A DNA stretch of 64,000 nucleotides, from NCBI RefSeq assembly GCF_015711475.1, contig NZ_CP065027.1, forward strand, positions 1,426,001 to 1,490,000, given 5' to 3'. Every line of letters begins with the position of its first letter. Position 1 is the first letter of the stretch. Under the pieces are notes generated by a model, which had not been told where the DNA came from, did no database searches, and was given only the letters and a program-made list of their open reading frames with translations. This DNA is from Actinomyces trachealis (GTDB lineage Bacteria > Actinomycetota > Actinomycetes > Actinomycetales > Actinomycetaceae). Both the position numbers and the translations under genes were made by a program. Below, in pieces: positions 9,342 through 17,816 of the stretch.

Positions 9342-10478
9342 TCAGTTCTGCGGCGGCACCGAGGGCGGCAGGGCCTGGGTGTTGGCCGAGTGGTAGCCGC
9401 TATTCCCAGCCTCAGCCTCATTAGAGGCGGCGTCAGCCTCATGACGGGCTTCAGCCAGGGCCTCAGTGGGGTTGGGCAGGCTGGTTTCCGCCAGGTCCGC
9501 AGGCATGGCCAGGCTGGAGGCGTCCATGCCGGACAGGTCGACGCGCACGTTCTCAGCCTCACCGTTAAAGGCTGCGGAGCCGCCGGGGGCCTTGGCACCG
9601 GTGCCGCCCAGAGCCCCGGCGATGCCATCAAGCGCCGCGGTGAACTCCGTGGGCACAATCCACATTTTAGAAGAGGAGCCATTGGCGATCTTGGGCAGGG
9701 TCTGCAGGTACTGGTAGGCCAGCAGCTTGGGGTCAGCGTTGCCGCGGTGGATCGCATCAAAGACGGACAAAATGGCCTTCGACTCACCCTGCGCCTTGAG
9801 GATGGCGGACTGGGCCTGGCCCTCAGCACGCAGGATCGCGGACTGCTTGTCACCCTCTGCGGTGAGGATCTGAGACTGCTTTACACCTTCAGCGGTGAGA
9901 ACCGCAGCACGCTTGTCACGCTCGGCGCGCATCTGCTGCTCCATTGCACCCTGAATGGAGGCGGGCGGGTCAATGGACTTGAGTTCAACATTGCTCACGC
10001 GGATACCCCAGCGGCCGGTGGCCTGGTCCAGCACACCGCGGAGTTGGCCGTTGATCTGGTCGCGGCTGGTGAGGGTCTCCTCCAATTCCATGGAGCCGAT
10101 GACGTTACGCAGCGTGGTGATGGTGAGCTGCTCGATTGCCTGCAGGTAATTGGAGATTTCGTAGGTGGCGCGCCTTGGCTCAGTGACCTGGTAGTAGATG
10201 ACCGAGTCGATAGAAACCACCAGGTTGTCGGAGGTGATCACCGGCTGCGGCGGGAAGGACACGACCTGCTCGCGCAGGTCCACGGTGGCGCGCACCCGAT
10301 CAACAAAGGGCATGAGGATGTGCATTCCCGCGCCGTACTCGGCCTGGAACTTCCCCAGGCGCTCCACGATGATCGCGTAGCTCTGCGGCACGATCCTCAC
10401 TGCCCGCATCAAGGAGATAACCACGAACAGAAGGAGGAGTAGGAGGACGACCACGAAGATCATTTCGATACCGGGCAC
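9342..10478 (-). CDS. SPFH/band-7 membrane protein (stomatin-like)
   Basis: 378 residues. One N-terminal membrane anchor (about 5-24, VVVLLLLLLFVV) is followed by a band-7 domain (about 25-180). A coiled-coil region contains short repeats of the type AEGxKQSxIL (about 195-235), and the Ala/Glu-rich tail is probably disordered. Starts at GTG 10478 with AGAAAGG upstream. SPFH proteins oligomerise on membranes and often pair with NfeD proteins; an NfeD-like gene lies directly upstream, which supports a membrane-organising complex. Client proteins are unknown. Confidence 0.9.
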   Translation of the reverse strand: MPGIEMIFVVVLLLLLLFVVISLMRAVRIVPQSYAIIVERLGKFQAEYGAGMHILMPFVDRVRATVDLREQVVSFPPQPVITSDNLVVSIDSVIYYQVTEPRRATYEISNYLQAIEQLTITTLRNVIGSMELEETLTSRDQINGQLRGVLDQATGRWGIRVSNVELKSIDPPASIQGAMEQQMRAERDKRAAVLTAEGVKQSQILTAEGDKQSAILRAEGQAQSAILKAQGESKAILSVFDAIHRGNADPKLLAYQYLQTLPKIANGSSSKMWIVPTEFTAALDGIAGALGGTGAKAPGGSAAFNGEAENVRVDLSGMDASSLAMPADLAETSLPNPTEALAEARHEADAASNEAEAGNSGYHSANTQALPPSVPPQN

Positions 10479-10551
10479 TTGGCTGCCTTTCTAGTTTGAG
10501 TCGCGGGTGCTTTGGGCAACACCCAGGGACGCCGTCGGGATGATTAGGAGG

Positions 10552-11016
10552 TCAGTAGCCCTGAGTAGGCTGCGCCGGTTTGGGCACAACCACCGCTATG
10601 GCGCCATCAATGGCCGCCACCCGCATCTCTGTGCCAGGTGGGAAAGAGTGCGAGCCACCGGTGGTGGAAGGCGCCAGCCGGGCGCTCCACTCCTCGCCGC
10701 CCAGCTGCACACGGCCGCCGCGCGTGTCGATGGCGGTGAGTGCGGTGGCAGGACGACCAACCAGGGCCTCAGCGTTGGTTTTCATGTCCGGCGTGGTGGC
10801 CCGGACACGGCGTCGGGCCCACGGACGGACGGCGATGAGCAGGAGCGCGGCGACGACGGAGAAGACGAGCACCTGCAACCAGATCGGGCCGCCCAGCAAG
10901 GCGGTAAGTAAGCCACCGAGCGCTCCACCAGCGAGCATCAGGAACGTTAGGTCGACGGTTAGGGTCTCAACCACCGCAAGGAGCAGCGCAACACCGAGCC
11001 ACAAGAGCCAAGCCAT
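10552..11016 (-). CDS. NfeD family membrane protein
   Basis: 154 residues from ATG 11016 (GGAAGGA upstream); the frame is open for 19 further codons that look non-coding. Three hydrophobic segments lie in residues 1-70, followed by a small beta-rich OB-like domain (about 85-150) with GRVQLGGEEWSAR, typical of short NfeD proteins. It precedes the SPFH gene in the same direction, the usual partner arrangement. Confidence 0.85.
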   Translation of the reverse strand: MAWLLWLGVALLLAVVETLTVDLTFLMLAGGALGGLLTALLGGPIWLQVLVFSVVAALLLIAVRPWARRRVRATTPDMKTNAEALVGRPATALTAIDTRGGRVQLGGEEWSARLAPSTTGGSHSFPPGTEMRVAAIDGAIAVVVPKPAQPTQGY

Positions 11017-11143
11017 CAGATTCCTTCCAAACCGGCCCGTCTTCCTGACGCGCCAACAGGGCAATCCTACCAATCAAGCTGTACAGCAGGTCTCCTACCA
11101 GGGGCGGAGTCTTGGCCGAGTCTGCGCCAAATCGGCGCAGAGT

Positions 11144-11926
11144 TCAGGCCAGGCGCGCGGAGAAGCGTCCGCGGTCATAGCTGACCTCCAGCGGCACTCC
11201 AAAGGTCTCGGACATGGTGGCTGAGGTGATCGTCTCCTCCACCGGCCCGGCACCCACAACCTTGCCCTCGCGTAGCGCCAGGGCGTGCGTGAAGCCAGTG
11301 GGGATCTCTTCCAGGTGGTGGGTTACCAGCACCATGGTGGGGGCTCCCTTGCCTCCCAGAATCTCTGTGACTGCAGCCAGCAACTCCTCACGACCAGCGA
11401 CGTCCAGCCCGGAGGCTGGCTCGTCGAGGACAAGAAGTTCCGGATCTGGCATCAGGGCGCGGGCGATTTCAACGCGCTTGCGCTCACCGGAGGAGAGCTG
11501 ATCCCAGCGCCGGTTAATGAGGTGCGCGATGCCTAAGGCACCCAGCAGCGCCTCGGCCCGGTTGATGTCCAATGGCTCGAATTCTTGCCGCCACACACCG
11601 ATCGTGCCGTAGGAGGCAGAGAGCACTAGGTCAATGACTTTGGCCCCGCCGCTGACCTGGGCCGCCAGGGCGGAGGAGGACATGCCGATGCGTGGGCGCA
11701 GCTCCCCCAGGTCCACCCGTCCCATGCGTTCCCCCAGGACATCCACGGTGCCGGAGGAGGGGAAGAGCCGGGCGGCGGCGAGCCGCGAGATGGTGGTCTT
11801 ACCTGCACCGTTGGGGCCGAGCATGACCCAGTGCTGCCCTTCGACAACTTCCCAGCTGACGTGGTCGAGGATCTGTATCGGGCCCCGGTGGAGGCATACT
11901 TCGTCAAGGCGGAGCACGTTGGTCAT
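11144..11926 (-). CDS. ABC transporter ATP-binding protein (stand-alone)
   Basis: 260 residues with a single ABC cassette: Walker A GPNGAGKTT, signature LSSGERKR, Walker B LLVLDEPASGLD and His switch VLVTHH. No permease or binding protein is adjacent, so its partner is unknown. Similarity to the ModF/YlmA-type stand-alone ATPases is an impression from the sequence. Divergent from the hypothetical gene at 11949 with only 22 bases between, so the promoters must overlap. Confidence 0.85.
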   Translation of the reverse strand: MTNVLRLDEVCLHRGPIQILDHVSWEVVEGQHWVMLGPNGAGKTTISRLAAARLFPSSGTVDVLGERMGRVDLGELRPRIGMSSSALAAQVSGGAKVIDLVLSASYGTIGVWRQEFEPLDINRAEALLGALGIAHLINRRWDQLSSGERKRVEIARALMPDPELLVLDEPASGLDVAGREELLAAVTEILGGKGAPTMVLVTHHLEEIPTGFTHALALREGKVVGAGPVEETITSATMSETFGVPLEVSYDRGRFSARLA

Positions 11927-11948
11927 GGCCCCAGGTTAGCGGTAGAGG

Positions 11949-12710
11949 GTGACTCAAGTCCTATGGTCGGGGCAGCGTGCCGTCAAAGTATTCTCTGTTC
12001 TTGTGCCAGTGCTCTCTCCATTCGAGCTGCCAGTCTCCGTGCTCCTGGCTCTGTGGGCGCCGTTTCCCTCCTCCTTCGGGACGGCGGTCATTCAGGGCAG
12101 CAACCTCCCCCACCACGTGGCGGCCCCTGATGGGGCCACCGTGGAGCTTGACCAGTGGCTGGTCCAAATGCGCCCCCTGCGACGGGTGATGGCCCTGCTG
12201 CCCTCCCCCGCCACGCCACTAGTGCCCAGCCCACAGGCCATGGAGGCCGGGCAGGCGGTCCTGGTCTCAGGCGTCCAGGACCTGGTCCTGGTGCCTGAGC
12301 CCCAGCCGGGCACGCTGCATTGGCAGGTGCTGGAGGCCGCGGCGCCGCTGCCACCCCTGTCCTCCTCCCAGGCTCGCCGTGACGTGCACCAGGCCACCGA
12401 GGAGGCCATCTCCACACTGCTTGAGCTAGACCTAGCCCGGGAGCGGCCCAAACTGGCAGACAGCCTCAACGACCTGGTCACCGCCACCCTGGATCCGCGT
12501 CTGCTACCCCCCGGCCTGGAGTCGCGTCAACGCTCCCTGCTGGAGCGCTCCCTGCGCCTGGGCGCGATCTGCGATCTGGTTCTGCAGGACGACGGCGCCG
12601 CCAACACCATCTCCCAGGCCAACAGCCGCGCTCAGGTGCTACGCCCCCTGCTAGACGCCGCCAGACGAGGTGTTATGGCCGCCACGGACTGGTGGGCGCG
12701 TTTACCCTGA
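11949..12710 (+). CDS. Hypothetical protein
   Basis: Up to 253 residues from a GTG at 11949; later GTG codons (near 12003) are possible starts. Not recognised. A hydrophobic N-terminal part (LPVSVLLALWAPF) leads into a soluble, Leu/Ala-rich helical region (about 140-250) ending in TDWWARLP. The layout TVELDQWLVQMRPLRRVMALLPSP suggests a folded N-terminal domain rather than a signal peptide. It ends before the glycogen synthase gene, which reads toward it. The weak hairpin at 12730-12749 may separate them. Confidence 0.6.
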   Translation: MTQVLWSGQRAVKVFSVLVPVLSPFELPVSVLLALWAPFPSSFGTAVIQGSNLPHHVAAPDGATVELDQWLVQMRPLRRVMALLPSPATPLVPSPQAMEAGQAVLVSGVQDLVLVPEPQPGTLHWQVLEAAAPLPPLSSSQARRDVHQATEEAISTLLELDLARERPKLADSLNDLVTATLDPRLLPPGLESRQRSLLERSLRLGAICDLVLQDDGAANTISQANSRAQVLRPLLDAARRGVMAATDWWARLP

Positions 12711-12836
12711 GCTGGGGTTGGTGATCTCACCGCCATCCTTGGATGGCGGGCTGGCCGGGTTGGTCAGGGGCCAGTGTGAAATGATCGCGAAGATGGTGCG
12801 CCGACACTCAACTCTGAAGAGCTACTAATGACTTCC

Positions 12837-14054
12837 TCAGCCCTGGCTCAGGACCCACTCGTAGACGGCCATGGTGCGCTGGGCGATCGCCTCCCAGGAG
12901 AAGGCCTCCTCCACACGCTTGCGGGAGGCAGCCCCCATCGCGGCGGCCCGCTCCCGGTCCATGACCAGGGCGGTCAGGCGCTCAGCCAGGTCCGACTCAA
13001 AGCGGGCCGGGTCCTTGGGGGTGCCAGTGCCATCCTGCACCTGGTCGATCGGTACCAGCAGACCGGTCTCGCCGTCGACAATCACATCCGGGATGCCGCC
13101 GGTGGCCGAGCCGACGACAGGCAGACCCACCGCCATGGCCTCCAGGTTCACGATGCCCAGGGGCTCGTAAACGGAGGGGCATACGAAGACGTCTGAGGCA
13201 GCCAGCACAGCAATCAGCTCGGGGCGCGGCAGCATCTCCTCGATCCAGACCACTCCGGTGCGCTTCTCACGCAAGCCAGCCACCAGGCCTTCCACCTCGG
13301 CCTTGATCTCCGGGGTGTCTGGGGCACCAGCACAGAGAATGACCTGCACCTCAGCAGGCAGCTGCTCCAGGGCGCGCAGCAAGTGTGGCAAGCCTTTCTG
13401 GCGGGTGACCCGGCCCACGAAGACAACGGTGGGGCGGTCGGTGTCAATACCCAGACGCGCCAGCGTGGCGGCCGCAGCAGCCTGCGCCTCCTCACCCTCG
13501 GGACGCACCCAAGAGGACAGGTCGATGCCGTTGTGGACCACCTTGACGCGCTCGGGGTCAACCTTCGGGTAGCAGCGCAAGATGTCGGCGCGCATGCCGT
13601 TGGACACGGCGATGATCCCGGCGGCAGCCTCATAGGCGGTGCGCTCAGCCCAGGAGGACAGGGCGTAACCGCCGCCAAGCTGCTCGGCCTTCCAGGGGCG
13701 CAGCGGCTCCAGCGAGTGCGCGGAGAGCACGTGGGGCGCTCCGTGCAGCAGGGAGGCCAGGTGTCCGGCAAGGTTGGCGTACCAGGTGTGCGAGTGGATG
13801 ATGTCGGCGCCCTCGCAGCCTGCGGCGATCTCTAGATCTACACCGAAGGTGCGTAGGGCGGCGTTTGCGCCTTCGAGTTCAGCTACCTCCGGGTAGCCAG
13901 TCACTCCGGGCTCTGCGTCTTGGCGAGGGCCTCCGAAGGCGTGGACCCGTACATTTGCCAGCGGCCGCAACACCTTGGCCAACTCATCGACATGTACCCC
14001 GGCCCCACCGTAGATGAATGGCGGGTACTCCTTGGTGAGCAGGTCGATCCTCAT
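12837..14054 (-). CDS. glgM: Actinobacterial-type glycogen synthase / maltose-1-phosphate synthase
   Basis: 405 residues from ATG 14054 (MRIDLLTKEYPP), with GAGGAG upstream. It is a GT4-fold glycosyltransferase: N-terminal KEYPPFIYGGAGVHV loop, FVGRVTRQKG hinge and the PSVYEPLGIVNLEAMAVG nucleotide-sugar site with the ExxE arrangement. The sequence fits the Corynebacterium-family GlgA, whose mycobacterial member GlgM makes alpha-maltose-1-phosphate from ADP-glucose. Divergent from glgC, which supplies ADP-glucose; the same divergent pair occurs in mycobacteria. Whether this enzyme is GlgM or a true glycogen synthase cannot be decided here. Confidence 0.88.
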   Translation of the reverse strand: MRIDLLTKEYPPFIYGGAGVHVDELAKVLRPLANVRVHAFGGPRQDAEPGVTGYPEVAELEGANAALRTFGVDLEIAAGCEGADIIHSHTWYANLAGHLASLLHGAPHVLSAHSLEPLRPWKAEQLGGGYALSSWAERTAYEAAAGIIAVSNGMRADILRCYPKVDPERVKVVHNGIDLSSWVRPEGEEAQAAAAATLARLGIDTDRPTVVFVGRVTRQKGLPHLLRALEQLPAEVQVILCAGAPDTPEIKAEVEGLVAGLREKRTGVVWIEEMLPRPELIAVLAASDVFVCPSVYEPLGIVNLEAMAVGLPVVGSATGGIPDVIVDGETGLLVPIDQVQDGTGTPKDPARFESDLAERLTALVMDRERAAAMGAASRKRVEEAFSWEAIAQRTMAVYEWVLSQG

Positions 14055-14292
14055 GGACGGCTCCTCACTGCGTGCACGGCACGCCTCGCTGAATCTCAAT
14101 ATGTGGGCAGCTTCAGGGAGCCCGCTCACTGGGCGGCCCCCCTTGTGCCACCACCTCCGAAGGTATCCCCAAGGGGCTCATGCAGGTGGGCGTTTCGTCC
14201 TGGTGCACGGGTAGTTTGTGGGTGGCTGAGCTGTTCTCAAAGCCTTTCCCGTTTTGACCACCTCAAGTGGCGGTGGAAAGTAGGGTGGTCCC
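14055..14292. other. Shared regulatory region between glgM and glgC
   Basis: 238 bases between two divergent genes whose products act in one pathway. Both genes have clear ribosome sites. I see no convincing paired -35/-10 set or operator palindrome; an imperfect CCCC/GGGG hairpin near 14137-14175 is the only structure. Confidence 0.4.
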
Positions 14293-15537
14293 ATGGCTTC
14301 TCCACGTGTACTCGCAATCATCCTCGCGGGCGGTGAGGGCAAGCGGCTCATGCCACTAACGGTTGACCGTGCCAAGCCCGCAGTGCCCTTTGGGGGCATC
14401 TACCGGCTGATCGACTTCTCCCTATCAAATATGATCAACTCAGGCTTCCTCAAGGTTGTCGTCTTGACGCAGTACAAGTCGCACTCCCTTGACCGCCACA
14501 TCTCCAAGACCTGGCGCATGTCGGACATGCTGGGCAACTACATAGCCCCGGTACCTGCCCAGCAGCGCGTAGGCAAGCACTGGTTCCTGGGTAGCGCGGA
14601 CGCAATCTTCCAGTCCCTGAACCTGCTTGACGACGAGCGACCGGACTACGTGGTGATCACTGGTGCGGACAACATCTACCGCATGGACTTCTCACAGATG
14701 CTGGACCACCACATCGCCTCCAACCTGCCGCTGACGGTGGCGGGCATCCGCCAGCCGCGGTCTCTGGCCAACCAGTTTGGTGTCATTGAGACGGACCCCG
14801 CCGCCCCGGGTCGTATCAAGGCTTTCGTGGAAAAACCCAAGGAGACCCCCGGTCTGCCTGACTCCCCTGACGAGGTGCTGGCCTCCATGGGCAACTACAT
14901 CATGAATGCTGATGCTCTCCTGGAAGCCGTCACCGTGGATGCCGAGGACGAGACCTCCAAGCACGACATGGGGGGCAACATCGTGCCGTGGTTCGTGGCC
15001 CGCGGTGAGGCTGGCGTTTACGACTTCAAGGACAATCAGATCCCCGGCGCCTCCGACCGTGACCGCGACTACTGGCGTGATGTGGGTACCGTGGATGCTT
15101 TCTACGAGGCTCACCAGGACCTCATTAGTGTCAACCCTGTCTTCAACCTGTACAACCACCAGTGGCCGCTGTTCGCGGGGTACGCCAACGCCATGCCTCC
15201 CGCCAAGTTCGTCTATGGGTACCACGAGCGTCTGGGACACGCGATTGACTCGATCGTCTCCCCCGGCGTGATCGTCTCCGGTGGTGAGGTGATCTCCTCG
15301 GTGCTGTCCCCACAGGTGCGCGTCAACTCGTGGTCCTCGGTGCGCGAGTCCGTGCTGATGGACGGCGTGATGGTGGGCCGCAACACCGTGGTTAACCGGG
15401 CGATTCTGGACAAGTACGTGCGCGTGGAAGAGGGCGCGATGGTCGGCATTGACCACGAACACGACCGGGCGCGGGGCTTCACCGTCACTGAGTCCGGCAT
15501 CACCGTGGTAGCGAAGGGCCAGGTGGTCACTCGCTGA
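14293..15537 (+). CDS. glgC: Glucose-1-phosphate adenylyltransferase
   Basis: 414 residues, the expected length. N-terminal nucleotidyltransferase signature [13 protein letters not shown] followed by the [10 protein letters not shown] motif, and a C-terminal left-handed beta-helix with repeats around [20 protein letters not shown]. It makes ADP-glucose from glucose-1-phosphate and ATP, committing carbon to glycogen or maltose-1-phosphate. An AGGGTGG ribosome site precedes the ATG. Its partner, the ADP-glucose-using transferase, is divergent from it. Confidence 0.96.
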   Translation: MASPRVLAIILAGGEGKRLMPLTVDRAKPAVPFGGIYRLIDFSLSNMINSGFLKVVVLTQYKSHSLDRHISKTWRMSDMLGNYIAPVPAQQRVGKHWFLGSADAIFQSLNLLDDERPDYVVITGADNIYRMDFSQMLDHHIASNLPLTVAGIRQPRSLANQFGVIETDPAAPGRIKAFVEKPKETPGLPDSPDEVLASMGNYIMNADALLEAVTVDAEDETSKHDMGGNIVPWFVARGEAGVYDFKDNQIPGASDRDRDYWRDVGTVDAFYEAHQDLISVNPVFNLYNHQWPLFAGYANAMPPAKFVYGYHERLGHAIDSIVSPGVIVSGGEVISSVLSPQVRVNSWSSVRESVLMDGVMVGRNTVVNRAILDKYVRVEEGAMVGIDHEHDRARGFTVTESGITVVAKGQVVTR

Positions 15538-15640
15538 GACTGCGGCCAGAGCTTGTGCCCCCACGACCCGTGCCGTTTGTCAACCTTGGGTTGGCGGCGC
15601 GGGTGGGTGGTTGCTTTACTGCCGGGCGACGGCGTACGGC

Positions 15641-15707
15641 CGTCTCTTAAAGCTTAGGGTCGTCTCTTAAGACAGCCCGGTGCTCCTGCCGACGCACGAC
15701 ATAAGCT
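15641..15707 (+). promoter_or_regulatory. Repeats and putative leaderless promoter upstream of serB
   Basis: The ten bases CGTCTCTTAA occur at 15641-15650 and again at 15661-15670. Downstream, TAAGCT (15702-15707) lies six bases before the serB ATG with no Shine-Dalgarno, the geometry of a -10 element of a leaderless gene. The repeats may bind a regulator. Confidence 0.4.
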
Positions 15708-15713
15708 CAGCCC

Positions 15714-16403
15714 ATGCACGAGGAGCAGCCCAGCCCGCGCACCACTGGAGGCGTCACTAAGGGGGCCCTGGTCTCAGAGGGCCCGGGGCTGTTGGTGATG
15801 GACGTGGACTCCACACTCATTGAGCAAGAGGTCATTGAGTTAATTGCTGAGCGCGCTGGCACCCGCGAGCAGGTGGCTAAGGTAACCGCCCGCGCGATGC
15901 GCGGCGAGCTGGACTTCGCCTCCTCCCTGCGTGAGCGTGTAGCCACGTTGCGGGGTGTGGACGAGAGCGTCTTCCAGGAGGTTCTGGATGAGGTGGTCCC
16001 TACTCGGGGCGCCCAGGCACTAATCGACGCGCTGCACGCGCGCGCCTGCGCCGTCGGGGTGGTCTCTGGCGGCTTTGAGGAGGTCGTGGTGCCGCTGGCC
16101 CAGCGCATGCGCATTGACCATGTGGCCGCTAACTGTCTGGAGGTTGTGGACGGGAAACTGACTGGCCGGGTGCTGGGCCGGATCGTGGACCGTGAGGAGA
16201 AGGTGCGCTGCTTACGCGCCTGGGCTGCTGAGCGGCAGGTTCCGATGGAGCGGACGGTGGCCGTGGGCGACGGCGCGAACGACTTGGGCATGATCGCTGC
16301 GGCGGGTCTAGGGGTGGCCTTCTGCGCCAAGCCGGTGGTGCGGGAGCAGGCACCTGCAAGCGTGAATGTGCGTGATTTGTGCGCTGTGCTGGAGCTGTTC
16401 TAA
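15714..16403 (+). CDS. serB: Phosphoserine phosphatase (HAD superfamily)
   Basis: 229 residues. HAD motif I is VMDVDSTLIEQE, motif II VVSGGF, and motif III/IV K near EEKV plus VGDGANDLGM. These match SerB, which releases serine from phosphoserine in the last step of serine synthesis. The protein lacks the N-terminal ACT domain of many actinobacterial SerB proteins and is therefore the short form. No Shine-Dalgarno; likely leaderless from TAAGCT six bases upstream. Convergent with the SixA-like gene, separated by a hairpin. Confidence 0.9.
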   Translation: MHEEQPSPRTTGGVTKGALVSEGPGLLVMDVDSTLIEQEVIELIAERAGTREQVAKVTARAMRGELDFASSLRERVATLRGVDESVFQEVLDEVVPTRGAQALIDALHARACAVGVVSGGFEEVVVPLAQRMRIDHVAANCLEVVDGKLTGRVLGRIVDREEKVRCLRAWAAERQVPMERTVAVGDGANDLGMIAAAGLGVAFCAKPVVREQAPASVNVRDLCAVLELF

Positions 16404-16413
16404 GCGTCCTGCT

Positions 16414-16433
16414 CGGGCCAGGTAGCTGGCCCG
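16414..16433. terminator. Hairpin between convergent serB and SixA-like genes
   Basis: 8-bp perfect stem (16414-16421 with 16426-16433) and GTAG loop inside a 40-base convergent gap. Probably a shared terminator; no T-run. Confidence 0.6.
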
Positions 16434-16443
16434 AAACCCAGTC

Positions 16444-16944
16444 TCAGCGGCGGGTAGTGAATACCTCACGGATGTGGGCTGAGCGGGCAGTCAGCCCCGC
16501 CCAGTCGCCTTCAACATTTATGACCACGGCGGTGGCAGTGGGCACTCCAAAGGAGATTTCTGCTGCCTGGGCGTCGTCGGAGTCGTGCAGGACGCGAGCC
16601 AGGGAGGAGATTGTGGGCTCGTGACCGACCACCACGATGGACCCAGCCGTCTCAGGAACCGTGTTGATGAGGGTGAGGATCCCGAAAGGGCCGGTCTCGT
16701 AGATCAAGGCCTCTACCCGCACCTCGCCGGGGCTCAGACGGTTAACGATCGGGTGGGCGGTTTGGCGGGCGCGGGCTGCGGGTGAGACCAGCATCAGGTC
16801 CACCTGTCCCACTCTGTGAGCTAGCTCCTTGGCCAGAGCCTCAGCCATGTCCTTGCCCCGTTTCGTCAGGGGTCGCTCGATATCACTTGGGGCATCGTGG
16901 GATGCCTTGGAATGGCGCACAAGGACGAGGGTTCGTTGGCTCAC
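16444..16944 (-). CDS. Histidine phosphatase family protein, SixA-like
   Basis: 166 residues. The catalytic RHG-type motif is LVLVRHSKAS near the N-terminus, with the conserved RPLTKRG segment, the SPAARARQTA arginine and the second catalytic histidine in VVVGHEPT. The short length and motif order match SixA-type phosphohistidine phosphatases. The substrate is unknown. Starts at ATG 16944. Confidence 0.88.
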   Translation of the reverse strand: MSQRTLVLVRHSKASHDAPSDIERPLTKRGKDMAEALAKELAHRVGQVDLMLVSPAARARQTAHPIVNRLSPGEVRVEALIYETGPFGILTLINTVPETAGSIVVVGHEPTISSLARVLHDSDDAQAAEISFGVPTATAVVINVEGDWAGLTARSAHIREVFTTRR

Positions 16945-16981
16945 GTGCTCACCTTACGGCAAGGAGGTGACCACCCACGAT

Positions 16982-17812
16982 TCACCTAGTTGTGAGCCCC
17001 CCGCCACCGTCACAGCAAAGCACCTGGCCAGTGGTGGCAGGCAGCGCTCCCGCCAGTAACGCCAAGGCTGTGCGCGCAGCTGCCTCCGGCTGCGCCGGAT
17101 CCCAGGAAAGGGCCGCATGCTCGCTCCAAGCCTCCGCCAGCTGGTCAAAACCCGGGATCGCTTGGGCTGCTGGCGTGCGCAGGGGGCCAAGGCTCAAAGC
17201 GTTCACTTGCACTCCAGCCGGACCGAGTTCCACTGCCAGACCCCTGACGGTGGCTTCCAGTGAGGCCTTCAGCGGCCCCATCCATCCGTAGCCAGGGTGC
17301 ACGTGCCTGCTGTCGAAGGTCAGGGTAAGTAGGCTGCTACCTGGTTTGAGCAGGTGCCGCAGTCCAGCGGCCAGTGAGGCCAGGCTCGCGACTGAAATGG
17401 TGAAGGCCCGTTCCAGGTTGCTGGCCCGCTCGACTAGGCCGTCATCCAGGCTTGCGGGTAGGAGGGTGCCCAGGAGTCTCATGTCGGTGTGGGCGACGGC
17501 ATGCAGCACCCCATCTAGGCGGGTGACGCCCAGTTCTGCCAGGTGATTGGCCAGGACTGCTCCGCTGGTGGGATCTGCGGCGTCCCACTGCATGACGGGA
17601 TCGGTGAGGCCGAGGCGCCTGGCCTGCGCCTCGGTCAGGGCGGTGGTGGTGGCGGGCGCTGTGAGGATGACGCGGGCACCGTCGGCTAGTGCGTGGCGCG
17701 TGACTGCGGTGGCGATTGAGCTGGGGCGCAGGACGCCGGTAACCAGGTAGCAACGTGGGCTGCTGGTGCCGACGGCGGTGCTGGGCTGGTCGATGCTGTC
17801 CTGTGGTCTCAT
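16982..17812 (-). CDS. fabI: Enoyl-ACP reductase, FabI-like SDR
   Basis: 276 residues. The glycine loop is the atypical FabI form (LVTGVLRPSSIATAV) rather than GxxxGxG. The active-site pattern Tyr-x6-Lys is present in GYGWMGPLKAS, followed by VNALSLGPLRTPAA, again FabI-like. FabI reduces enoyl-ACP in the last step of fatty acid elongation. It lies 4 bases downstream of fabG, matching the MabA-InhA pair of mycobacteria. More diverged than standard FabI, so the substrate could differ. Confidence 0.78.
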   Translation of the reverse strand: MRPQDSIDQPSTAVGTSSPRCYLVTGVLRPSSIATAVTRHALADGARVILTAPATTTALTEAQARRLGLTDPVMQWDAADPTSGAVLANHLAELGVTRLDGVLHAVAHTDMRLLGTLLPASLDDGLVERASNLERAFTISVASLASLAAGLRHLLKPGSSLLTLTFDSRHVHPGYGWMGPLKASLEATVRGLAVELGPAGVQVNALSLGPLRTPAAQAIPGFDQLAEAWSEHAALSWDPAQPEAAARTALALLAGALPATTGQVLCCDGGGGLTTR

Positions 17813-17816
17813 ACCC